Source: HGM13006 sp964514175 (GTDB taxonomy: Bacteria; Bacillota; Clostridia; Oscillospirales; Oscillospiraceae). Taken from it: a stretch of 18,537 nucleotides of DNA. Below are positions 7,241 to 14,108 of the stretch, piece after piece (positions within the stretch are counted from its first letter, which is position 1; each line of letters begins with the position of its first letter). The notes under the pieces were generated by a model, which was not told where the DNA came from, ran no database searches, and saw nothing but the letters and a program-made list of their open reading frames with translations. The stretch is from NCBI GenBank assembly GCA_964514175.1, contig CAZEPQ010000022.1, positions 1 through 18,537 on the forward strand, given 5' to 3'. A program made the position numbers and the translations under genes.

Positions 7241-7706
7241 TCTGAAGGAGACCCTTCGGAAAGGCCTTGCTGATGCGGGAATCTCTGCCGGCAATGCCCG
7301 GGAATGGAGCCTGGGGAAGCAGGTGACAGAACGGGGACTTTATATCAGTTTGCGGCAGGTCACAGCGGAACAGGGGGCGCTATACCACTATCTGGGAGCA
7401 AATGCGGATGGGGATGAGGTCTATGGGATGACCTTGGATGTGAAATTTGCGTTGGTGCTGTTGAACCCCAAGGGCAGCGGTGGCTGTGGCGCGGAAGAAT
7501 TTGCGGAGGAAACCTTGAACGCGCTTATGGCGGCCCCTGATGTGTTGGGGGCCCGGGCAATCAGTTGCGGGGAAGCAGAGTATGACAGTCTCAGAGATTG
7601 CTTTCGGCAGGAGATGGTGGTATCCAGTCGTGTGATGGCGTATGGAACCAGAACAGAGGAGAAAACCAAGCTGGAAGATTTCCGCATAGAGGCTTCGGTG
7701 CGGTAA
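7233..7706 (+). CDS. Tail terminator/completion protein
   Basis: A protein of about 157 residues filling the last neck slot before the sheath gene, where phages encode the ring that caps the tail at its head-proximal end. The alternating strand-helix pattern and the closing KTKLEDFRIEASVR fit tail-terminator proteins. ATG 7233 has GGGGAGG at a spacing of 8. ATG 7227 in the same frame has only 2, so the later start is favoured. It overlaps the preceding gene by 8 bp. It is the last gene before a hairpin separating head/neck genes from tail genes. Confidence 0.65.
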   Translation: MLDLKETLRKGLADAGISAGNAREWSLGKQVTERGLYISLRQVTAEQGALYHYLGANADGDEVYGMTLDVKFALVLLNPKGSGGCGAEEFAEETLNALMAAPDVLGARAISCGEAEYDSLRDCFRQEMVVSSRVMAYGTRTEEKTKLEDFRIEASVR

Positions 7707-7712
7707 GTACAT

Positions 7713-7742
7713 GGGGCTGCATTAGCTTGGTGATGCAGCCCT
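7713..7742 (+). terminator. Hairpin at the head/tail gene boundary, possible attenuator
   Basis: GGGCTGCAT (7714-7722) pairs perfectly with ATGCAGCCC (7733-7741) around a 10-nt loop, with an extra G-T pair outside. Only a short TGTTTT run follows, so termination would be partial at best. It lies in the 67-bp gap between tail terminator and sheath, the largest gap in the operon, and could tune the ratio of head to tail transcripts or serve as an RNA processing or stability element. Confidence 0.6.
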
Positions 7743-7773
7743 GTTTTAACAATGAAATGAGAGGAGAATCCAA

Positions 7774-8814
7774 ATGGATTATCACGAAAGACCGGGGATA
7801 TATTCGAATTATGAAATGTCGACGGTGCTGGTTTCAGGCAGTGGGAACCAGACTGTGGCTCTGGCGGCAGAGATTGCAGGCAGCGGCCTTTTGACCATTA
7901 CATCGGTAAGTCAGGCAGAAAAACTGCTCAGTTCGGAAACGGTGGCTCTGAATCTGGTTAGGTTGTTGCTTCTTAATGGCGCGGGAACTGTGCTGGTATA
8001 TCCGGCTGCGGACGACAGCGTGGCCAGCTACAGCACAGCGGCAAAGATGCTGCTGGCAGAAAAAAAGGCCAGCTTTCTGATTTGCGACTGCGAGTATGAG
8101 GACGTTCAGGAGGAACTGAAAAATGTAATTCTGGCGGCTGCGGAGGAAGGAAACGAGTGCATTGGCGTGGTCAGTATGGCCAGCACGGCGGTTACACCCA
8201 TGATATCCCGTGCGGAAACACTGAACTCGGAACGTATGATCCTGGTTACCGGCAGTGCAAAACTCAGTTGGGATGAGAAGTCCGGCGGGATATACGGTGC
8301 GGCGGCGGTGGCGGGATTGCTGGCGGGGGAAGCAGATCCGGCAGTACCGGTTCACGGCGTTGCACTGAAGGGATTGGTCAGTGTTTCGCAGCGGTTTACG
8401 GAAGCCGAGATCGACAGCCTGGTTCAGGGCGGTGTATCCCAGTTGGAGTCCCTGGGAGGTGCGGTCAGCCTTATTCGTGCGGTGACGACCCGAACCACCA
8501 CCGATGGGGTTGCGGATGCTTCCTGGCGGGAGGTCACTACGATTCGAATTGTGGATGATGTGATCCCCGGTGTTCGCAACGCCCTGAAGGCCAAGTTTAT
8601 TCGGAAGAAGAACAATGAGACCACCAGGGGAGCCATTCGTTCGCAGGTGGTGGTGGAACTGGAAAATCGAAAGAATCGGGAGATCATCAATGACTACGGA
8701 GACATCTCTGTGACGGCAGATGAGGATGATCCCACGATTTGCGTGGTGACATTTTCCTTCGTTGTGGCCAAGGGACTTAGCCGTATTTATCTGACGGCGT
8801 ACATTACTGTATAA
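7774..8814 (+). CDS. Contractile tail sheath protein (XkdK-like)
   Basis: A 346-residue sheath subunit that would form the contractile outer cylinder around the tail tube. The N-terminus ERPGIYSNYE is characteristic of Myoviridae/PBSX sheaths, and the C-terminal domain (about 235-346), ending VVAKGLSRIYLTAYITV, matches the handshake-forming region that links neighbouring subunits. AGGAG lies upstream of the ATG at normal spacing. The length is near the PBSX type, without extra decoration domains. The next gene encodes the tube it would enclose. Confidence 0.93.
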   Translation: MDYHERPGIYSNYEMSTVLVSGSGNQTVALAAEIAGSGLLTITSVSQAEKLLSSETVALNLVRLLLLNGAGTVLVYPAADDSVASYSTAAKMLLAEKKASFLICDCEYEDVQEELKNVILAAAEEGNECIGVVSMASTAVTPMISRAETLNSERMILVTGSAKLSWDEKSGGIYGAAAVAGLLAGEADPAVPVHGVALKGLVSVSQRFTEAEIDSLVQGGVSQLESLGGAVSLIRAVTTRTTTDGVADASWREVTTIRIVDDVIPGVRNALKAKFIRKKNNETTRGAIRSQVVVELENRKNREIINDYGDISVTADEDDPTICVVTFSFVVAKGLSRIYLTAYITV

Positions 8815-8829
8815 CAGGAGGAAGCAGAT

Positions 8830-9219
8830 ATGGAAACAGTGAAAATTCCCACCAGTGCCGACATTTATCTGGAATGTGACGGAACAAAGGTGGCGGTGGT
8901 GCAGTCCTATCGGGCAGTTACCACCAGAAGCAGCAAGAATATTGAAGCCTTTGGACAACAGGAGCCTGTGGCAACGATCCGTGGCTTGAGCAAGTATACG
9001 TTGGAACTGACCCGGCTTTATGCAACGGACAAGGCTCTGAAGGATGGGCTGAACTTCTATGAAATGGAGGATTTCTCCCTGGTGATCGTGAAACCGGGAC
9101 GGAGGGTGATCTACACCGGATGCCAGTGGAGCAGTCTGGAAGAAAGTACGTCCCTGGGTGGTACTGTTCTGGAGAAGGTCAGCCTAACGGCGACGGGACG
9201 AATGGAGCTGGAGAACTGA
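8830..9219 (+). CDS. Tail tube protein (XkdM-like)
   Basis: A 129-residue tube subunit; stacked hexameric rings would form the rigid inner tail tube driven forward on sheath contraction. ECDGTKVAVVQS near 16-27, ATIRGLSKYTLELTRL near 50-65 and the C-terminal LEKVSLTATGRMELEN strands match the XkdM/gpFII-like fold. AGGAGG precedes the ATG. The stop codon overlaps the start of the chaperone gene by one base. Confidence 0.9.
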   Translation: METVKIPTSADIYLECDGTKVAVVQSYRAVTTRSSKNIEAFGQQEPVATIRGLSKYTLELTRLYATDKALKDGLNFYEMEDFSLVIVKPGRRVIYTGCQWSSLEESTSLGGTVLEKVSLTATGRMELEN

Positions 9220-9842
9220 TGGAAGGGGAGCTGCTGGAACTGTTGGCAGGTAAGCGGAGCGCGCAAAGACAGGGACATGAACTGCGGATCCTGTCGGCCT
9301 GGGAATTGATGCAAGCAAGGCAGGAGGCAGAGGAATTGAGCGGCGGAAAGGACACTGCGGCCCTTCGGGGGAATGCCTGCATACTCCGATGGGCGGTAGT
9401 ACGGGGAAATACACAGGTATTTTCCACAGGGGCGGAAGTGCTGAAGACCTGGAGCGCCGAAAAAATCGCTGATGAGATTAGGGCGTACCGAAGCTTGGCC
9501 AGCCGTGTAGATCCAGATTGCGGACAGGGAGAGCGGGTTCATGCGTTGGTGGAAAAGTTGGGCCGGGAACCCATGGAGCGGATTCGATGGAAGGTGCTTA
9601 AAACCTTTGGGGTGCTGCCCTCGGAAAACCGTGCCAGGGAAATGACGGAGGGGGATTACCTCTACTGTGTGCTGCAACTGATGCTGGACCGGGAGGAAAC
9701 ACTGGAACGCCTTTGTCCTGACTGTCGAAGTCGGGCGGAGCAGCACAGATGCGGCTGCTGCGGAAGAGAGCTGAACCGGGAACAGGAAGTCAATCCGCAG
9801 TTTGACGAGGCACGGTTTGAGGAGATGAAACACGGTGGATGA
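9219..9842 (+). CDS. XkdN-like tail assembly chaperone with C-terminal zinc-ribbon-like end
   Basis: A 207-residue protein in the tail-chaperone slot directly after the tube. The N-terminal part (about 1-100: helical, with MQARQEAEELSGG and ALRGNACILRWAV) resembles XkdN-type chaperones, which normally hold the tape measure during tail assembly. The C-terminus carries CPDC (166-169) and CGCC (178-181), a probable zinc ribbon, followed by an acidic tail. The start is the ATG of a TGATG overlap with the tube gene, with GGAG 5 bases upstream. It overlaps the next gene by 8 bp in a +1 (equivalently -2) frame, a layout reminiscent of G/GT chaperone pairs. It was retained although no ordinary tape-measure gene is visible. 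Confidence 0.65.
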   Translation: MEGELLELLAGKRSAQRQGHELRILSAWELMQARQEAEELSGGKDTAALRGNACILRWAVVRGNTQVFSTGAEVLKTWSAEKIADEIRAYRSLASRVDPDCGQGERVHALVEKLGREPMERIRWKVLKTFGVLPSENRAREMTEGDYLYCVLQLMLDREETLERLCPDCRSRAEQHRCGCCGRELNREQEVNPQFDEARFEEMKHGG

Positions 9843-10275
9843 CTATATTATGGAGATCCTACAGATGCAGGAGGAACCCTTCACACAGCACTCGCCGGAA
9901 AAAATCAAAAAGGTTCTGACCTGGGATGCTGCGAAAAAGTATGCTGTGGGCGGGATTAATGGGGTGGTGGCTGAACTCATGGAAGAGGAAGGCGGGTGGA
10001 CTGAAAAGGCGGATTACGAAATGGCGGCGGGAAATGCTGCTGATACGGAAGAGAGAAAGCAAAAAGTGCTGACAAGGGTTCTTGAAAGCATGGAGCAGGT
10101 GGTGCTTGGGGCGGTGGGGCCTGAAAGGCAGGCGGCAGAGCCGCCCTGGAGGAAGGGAACCAGCGATAAGGCTGCCACTTTATGGACGGGAAGCATCGGA
10201 ACACAGCGACAGGCGGAAATGGGACCGGAGGCGCTGTCCATGTTCTTTCAGCGGGACGCCAGACGGTATTCTTAG
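9835..10275 (+). CDS. Short protein of unknown function in the tape-measure slot
   Basis: A 146-residue protein beginning at GTG 9835, with AGGAG about 10 bases upstream. An ATG at 9850 is a weaker alternative. The first ~95 residues are mostly helical and charged, the middle is Pro/Trp-containing, and the end is EALSMFFQRDARRY, resembling a motif I associate with other clostridial phage tail genes. Phages of this type place a tape measure of several hundred to over a thousand residues between chaperone and LysM baseplate gene; only this gene is there. It could be the second half of a chaperone pair, a very short tape measure, or a deletion remnant. I do not assign a function. Confidence 0.6.
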   Translation: MDDYIMEILQMQEEPFTQHSPEKIKKVLTWDAAKKYAVGGINGVVAELMEEEGGWTEKADYEMAAGNAADTEERKQKVLTRVLESMEQVVLGAVGPERQAAEPPWRKGTSDKAATLWTGSIGTQRQAEMGPEALSMFFQRDARRYS

Positions 10276-10289
10276 GAGGTACATAGAGC

Positions 10290-10814
10290 TTGATCAATAT
10301 GCGATTTAAGAATTTTATATGGCCCAACAATCCATATACATGCAGCTTGACCACCCAAAGACAGACTGTGCCCCACAAGTTCGCCGGAGGCGGGTATTAT
10401 CTGGAGGATTTGGGAAAAGGGCTTCGTGTGCTGTCCGGAAACGGAGAATTCTTCGGAGAAAGGGCCTATGGATATATGCTGGAGCTGCTGCAGGTTTTTG
10501 AAGAGGGCGGCACAGGGCGATTGCTGCACCCGGTGCTACAGTTCAAGCAGGCTGTTTTTACAGAATTGGAGTTGTTGCAGGAGCCGCGGGAGGATTATGT
10601 GCTGTACCGTTTTACTTTCTGTGAGGATGACAGTGAGAATATGGGGGCATCAGCCACAGGCGGCACCTCAGAAAAGCATGTGGTTCAGAGTGGAGAAAAC
10701 CTGTGGGAGATTGCGGCCATGTATGGGTCTACCGCAGACATTCTGCTGGCGGCAAATAGTTGGATTGAAAATCCCAACGCACTGACGGTGGGCGGGGTGG
10801 TGATGATCCCATGA
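10290..10814 (+). CDS. LysM-containing baseplate/tail protein (XkdP-like)
   Basis: A 174-residue protein whose C-terminal ~45 residues (about 130-174, HVVQSGENLWEIAAMYG through VGGVVMIP) form a LysM domain, which may dock to hub proteins or bind peptidoglycan. The N-terminal ~110 residues match the XkdP-type baseplate domain that normally follows the tape measure. TTG 10290 has AGGAGGT at a spacing of 9; the in-frame ATG at 10299 would have 18, so TTG is preferred. It overlaps the hub gene by 4 bp. Confidence 0.85.
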   Translation: MINMRFKNFIWPNNPYTCSLTTQRQTVPHKFAGGGYYLEDLGKGLRVLSGNGEFFGERAYGYMLELLQVFEEGGTGRLLHPVLQFKQAVFTELELLQEPREDYVLYRFTFCEDDSENMGASATGGTSEKHVVQSGENLWEIAAMYGSTADILLAANSWIENPNALTVGGVVMIP

Positions 10815-11746
10815 TCGGAAACGTAATTCTAGCAGATGGCAGCAAGAAAACGCTGCCGACTTTGCTGAACTGGCGATTGATCCATACCGATGGCGGCAGC
10901 AGTGACAGCTTTTCACTGGCATTTTGCTATGACCGGCAGTGGGAAGCCATTCTGAAAATGGCGGTTCGGTTTGAAGGCTGGGAAAACAGCACCCTGCGAT
11001 TCTATGGAATTGTGGATGAATACGAGGTGTGCTGGGATGAAAACGGCCTGTTGGTAGAGATTCATGGACGGGGGATGGCGGGGCTCCTGATGGACAATCA
11101 GGTGGCGGAAAAGGAATATTATTGGGTACGGTTGGGGGACATTCTAAAAAATTATGTGACACCGTACGGCATTACGGCGGTGAAATATGACAGCAATTAT
11201 CGGCTTACCAGTTATGCGGTGGACTACGGAGAATGCTGCTGGGACGCGCTTTGCGGGTTTTGTCTGTGGGCAGCGGGAATACAGCCCAGATTTTTGCCCG
11301 ATGGGACACTGGTGATCTCATCCGGGCAGGGGGCAAAACGGACCTTAGATGAAAGCTGCGTCCAGAAGACACTGTGGAGGCAGACCAGATATGGGGTGTA
11401 TACCACGGTGGCGGCGAAGTATGTGGGAACCTACTATGAGCAAAAGGTGAGGGATCCGGCCTTCCTTGCCATGGGCGGTTGTGCCACCCATCGTATGACA
11501 ATACCAAGAAGAAATCGATGCAGGGCAGGATTGAAGTCAGCGCAGCGAACACTTCAGGATTCTAAAAAAGAGTTTCGGATCCTGGAGGTAACAGTGCCGG
11601 AGCTGTTTTTTGCACAGCCGACGGATGTAATCGATGCAAGGCTGACAAAAATCGGTGTATCGGGGAGCTTTCATGTGGTGGAGACGGAGAACAGTTTCGG
11701 CAGCGATGGAAGCCTCTGTAAGCTCTGCCTGCGGCAGATCAGCTAG
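10811..11746 (+). CDS. Baseplate hub protein (gpD/XkdQ-like)
   Basis: A 311-residue protein in the position of P2 gpD/T4 gp27-type hubs, which form the trimeric platform carrying the spike at the tip of the tail tube. Features include an N-terminal strand-rich domain, IHGRGMAGLLMDNQV near 83-97 (a recurrent hub motif), and a C-terminal HVVETENSF strand. The ATG overlaps the LysM gene's TGA by 4 bp. It is followed directly by the spike-like gene it should hold. Confidence 0.85.
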   Translation: MIGNVILADGSKKTLPTLLNWRLIHTDGGSSDSFSLAFCYDRQWEAILKMAVRFEGWENSTLRFYGIVDEYEVCWDENGLLVEIHGRGMAGLLMDNQVAEKEYYWVRLGDILKNYVTPYGITAVKYDSNYRLTSYAVDYGECCWDALCGFCLWAAGIQPRFLPDGTLVISSGQGAKRTLDESCVQKTLWRQTRYGVYTTVAAKYVGTYYEQKVRDPAFLAMGGCATHRMTIPRRNRCRAGLKSAQRTLQDSKKEFRILEVTVPELFFAQPTDVIDARLTKIGVSGSFHVVETENSFGSDGSLCKLCLRQIS

Positions 11747-11760
11747 AAGGGAAGGGGAAT

Positions 11761-12114
11761 ATGTTTCTTTCGGAAATGTGGAAGCAACGCAGCAATGACA
11801 CAGAGCTGGGGACGTTGGAGACAATTTCGCTGGGCGGGGAGGTCAATACTGTGGTGTCCTCCGGCCATCAAAGTCAGCGGGCCATGTTTGCGCCGGGAGG
11901 CGTGTGCTGGGTTCCAAAGCGAGGCCAGGGGGTTCTGGTCATTAAGGCCGGTATGGAGGACTGTATCGCCGGAGCAGAAATGGAAAATGCAGAAGGAATG
12001 GAGCCGGGAGAGATTCGAATCTTCTCGGAGGGCGCATCGGTGTGGCTGAAAAATGATGGAAGAATTTTGCTGGAGGGCAGGGTGTTTGTGAACGGAGAGG
12101 AGCTGACGATATGA
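11761..12114 (+). CDS. Short tail spike/puncturing protein (gpV/gp45-like)
   Basis: A 117-residue protein resembling a minimal P2 gpV/Mu gp45 spike. It has an N-terminal OB-like strand region with GVCWVPKRGQGVLVI near 44-58, then repeated short strands, EIRIFSEGASVWLKNDGRI followed by GRVFVNG, typical of the narrow beta-helical needle. No histidine-rich iron-binding tip is seen and the helix is very short. It begins 14 bp after the hub gene with GAAGGGGA upstream, and overlaps the gp25-like gene by 4 bp. Confidence 0.75.
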   Translation: MFLSEMWKQRSNDTELGTLETISLGGEVNTVVSSGHQSQRAMFAPGGVCWVPKRGQGVLVIKAGMEDCIAGAEMENAEGMEPGEIRIFSEGASVWLKNDGRILLEGRVFVNGEELTI

Positions 12115-12452
12115 GTCTGAAGCTGCGGGACAGAGATTACGTCCCCAATGATGCAGGGGGATTTCAGTCCGTAAGCGGGAGCCGGAGAGTTTTAGAGGAG
12201 GCACTGTTTCTACTGCGTGTTCGACGGGGCAGCTTTTCGGTGTTGCCGGAGCTGGGAAGCCGACTGTACACACTGGAACGGGAAAAACCGTCGGTCAGAA
12301 CCGCAATGGCAAAAATATATGCCCAGGAAGCGCTGACGCCTATGGGGATCACCGTCACGGAAGTGAAGGTGTCGGAATCGGATGTGCTGGCGGTGGAAAT
12401 CAGCATGGAATATGAAAATGAGACATTTCAGGTGGAGGTGGTGGTCAGTTGA
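12111..12452 (+). CDS. Baseplate wedge protein (gp25/gpW/XkdS-like)
   Basis: A 113-residue protein of the gp25-like baseplate family, which joins the baseplate to the first sheath ring. The RRVLEEALFLLRVRRGSF segment near 25-42, the following LPELGSRLYTLEREK and the strand-rich C-terminus fit. It is coupled to both neighbours by ATGA/TTGA-type overlaps. Confidence 0.85.
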   Translation: MSLKLRDRDYVPNDAGGFQSVSGSRRVLEEALFLLRVRRGSFSVLPELGSRLYTLEREKPSVRTAMAKIYAQEALTPMGITVTEVKVSESDVLAVEISMEYENETFQVEVVVS

Positions 12453-13498
12453 CGGAAACGGAAATTTACCAGGAAATGCTGGATACCTTTTTAGAGGAAA
12501 CCGGCTATGAATTATACAGTGAGAGCGATCTGACGGTGCGGCTTCGGGCTGCGGCGGCGCAGATTATGAGTTTGTATCATTACGGAGACTATGTTTATCG
12601 GCAGGCCTTTCCGCAGACGGCACAGGGCGAGAGCCTGGATCTTCATGGTCAGCTCCGAGGCGTGGAGCGGGTCGTCGAAAGACAGGCTGTTGGGATTTTG
12701 CGCTTTGGAATCTCCGCTGCTCTGACGGTGGATCTGGCCATCGAAGCGGGAACGGTTTGTCTCACCGGGGAGAGTGTGGCGTTTGAAACTCTGGAGAAGG
12801 CAGTTTTGACGGCAGGGGAGACCTTTGTGGATGTAACTGCCCAGGCGGTGGAATGCGGCAGCCAGGGCAATGTAATGGCCGGAAGTATCACATTGATGCA
12901 GACTGCACCGGACGGCGTTGAGACGGTGACAAATCCGGAGGCATTTACCGGTGGACGGGACGGAGAAACGGATGAGAGCTATCGCTGCCGCATTCTGGAG
13001 GCATACAGTGGCCTGTCCAATGGTGCCAATATTGCCTACTACAGAGATTTGGCCCTCAGTGTGGATGGAATCGACGGAGTTCAGGTGGTGCCCAGAATCA
13101 ACGGTGCCGGGTCTGTGGGGCTTCTGGTGACCTCAGACAGCGGCACGGTGACGGATGAGGCAGTGGAACAGTTGGAAGAACTGTTGAATGACCGCCGGGA
13201 ATTGGGAATCGAAGTGGTGGTCAGCGTTCCTGAGGAAATCGCAGTGGCGGTGGTGGCCAGCATTCTGCCTGCTGCGGGCTATACCCTTGCACAGGCACAG
13301 AGTGCTGTGACACGGGCCATCGCCGGATGTTTCACAGGAAAACAGATGGGAAAAACTCTGTATCTGGCAGCACTTAGCCATTGTGCCATGGATACGGGAA
13401 CCATTGAGAACATCATCTTTACACAGCCGACAGCGGATGTGGTGTTGGCTGAGAGTCAGCAGCCGGTGCTGGCATCCCTGACACTGGAGGGAATGTAA
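12449..13498 (+). CDS. Baseplate assembly protein J (XkdT-like)
   Basis: A 349-residue gpJ-family baseplate component, which forms the outer wedge linking baseplate to sheath. It contains LDLHGQLRGVERVVERQAVG near 63-82, GSQGNVMAGSITLMQTAPDG near 132-151 and TGGRDGETDESYRCRILEAY near 166-185, all hallmark segments of the family. The start is TTG 12449, overlapping the previous stop codon, with GGAGGT at a spacing of about 9. The length is normal, with no extra receptor-binding domain. Confidence 0.93.
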   Translation: MTETEIYQEMLDTFLEETGYELYSESDLTVRLRAAAAQIMSLYHYGDYVYRQAFPQTAQGESLDLHGQLRGVERVVERQAVGILRFGISAALTVDLAIEAGTVCLTGESVAFETLEKAVLTAGETFVDVTAQAVECGSQGNVMAGSITLMQTAPDGVETVTNPEAFTGGRDGETDESYRCRILEAYSGLSNGANIAYYRDLALSVDGIDGVQVVPRINGAGSVGLLVTSDSGTVTDEAVEQLEELLNDRRELGIEVVVSVPEEIAVAVVASILPAAGYTLAQAQSAVTRAIAGCFTGKQMGKTLYLAALSHCAMDTGTIENIIFTQPTADVVLAESQQPVLASLTLEGM

Positions 13499-13499
13499 G

Positions 13500-14066
13500 G
13501 TGTATTTTGATTATCTTTGGCGGATGCTGCGGCCCCTGGGAGTATACAGCGGCGAAGGGTATAACGGCGGAGAACTCAAGGCGCTGGGGGCTGCTTTGGA
13601 CAGCACGCAGGCGCTGTTGGGAGGGTATCTCAGGGAAAGCCTGGTTGAGACCGCAGAGGGCGAGGGCTTGGAAAAGGCGAAGGCACTGTTTCCTATGATG
13701 GCGGCAGAAACGATAGATCGCCGCAGAGTCGCATTGGAGACACTGTTTCGGACAGACAATCTGTGCTGTAGTGCCGATGCGTTGGAGAGGACCCTGGAAG
13801 CCTGCGGGATTTATGCCACCATTGGAGAAATGGGGACGCAATTTCAGGTGATTGTGGGACTGACGGAGCTGCTGGTCATCGAAAAGGACCCGGTGTTTCA
13901 GTTCAGGCTTCTGGAGCAATTGATGCCGTGCCATCTTGTCACCATTGTGGTGTTTGAGTATAAGGATGTGGAATCCGGCGAGATCGTCCACGAAAGAATG
14001 ACACTGAGCCTCGTGAGACAACGAACCCAGACGGAGTGGGAACAGCGCTTGGGCGCATATGTATAA
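13500..14066 (+). CDS. Tail protein I (XkdU/YmfQ-like), last gene of the particle operon
   Basis: A 188-residue gpI/DUF2313-type protein, normally the connection between baseplate and tail fibre. YFDYLWRMLRPLGVY at the start and the central RRRVALETLFRTD segment are typical. GTG 13500 follows the gpJ stop immediately, with GGAGG about 9 bases upstream. In related phages a tail fibre or collar gene follows, but here the operon ends two bases before a hairpin. Its presence without any fibre gene in the window is notable. Confidence 0.85.
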   Translation: MYFDYLWRMLRPLGVYSGEGYNGGELKALGAALDSTQALLGGYLRESLVETAEGEGLEKAKALFPMMAAETIDRRRVALETLFRTDNLCCSADALERTLEACGIYATIGEMGTQFQVIVGLTELLVIEKDPVFQFRLLEQLMPCHLVTIVVFEYKDVESGEIVHERMTLSLVRQRTQTEWEQRLGAYV

Positions 14067-14097
14067 AAAATCGGGCCGCGGAATTGCGGCCCGATTT
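14065..14097 (-). terminator. Hairpin between convergent particle operon and GH3 gene
   Basis: AAATCGGGCCGC (14068-14079) pairs perfectly with GCGGCCCGATTT (14086-14097) around a GGAATT loop. On the minus strand six T residues follow or overlap the stem end, so it is a good terminator for the GH3 gene, whose stop is 12 bp away. On the plus strand only TTT follows, so it may work less efficiently for the particle operon. Confidence 0.85.
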
Positions 14098-14108
14098 GGG
14101 TAGCTGAA

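Larger units (their letters stand above)
1550..14066 (+). mobile_element. Compact phage-like contractile particle locus (PBSX/GTA-like)
   Basis: Nineteen co-directional genes cover DNA packaging, capsid, neck, contractile tail and baseplate in canonical phage order. Most adjacent genes overlap or are separated by a few bases. No gene for integration, lysogeny control, replication, lysis, host recognition or a normal-length tape measure is present, and no flanking direct repeat was noticed. The open frames are intact, which argues against simple decay. This sequence cannot decide between a domesticated gene-transfer-agent-like particle and a trimmed prophage. Its extent is defined by the first and last particle genes, not by mapped attachment sites. 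Confidence 0.85.

Noticed and set aside
7834..8958. 374-codon minus-strand frame opposite the sheath gene
   Set aside because: Histidine- and glutamine-rich composition typical of an antisense shadow; the sheath gene on the plus strand has clear motifs and a good start.
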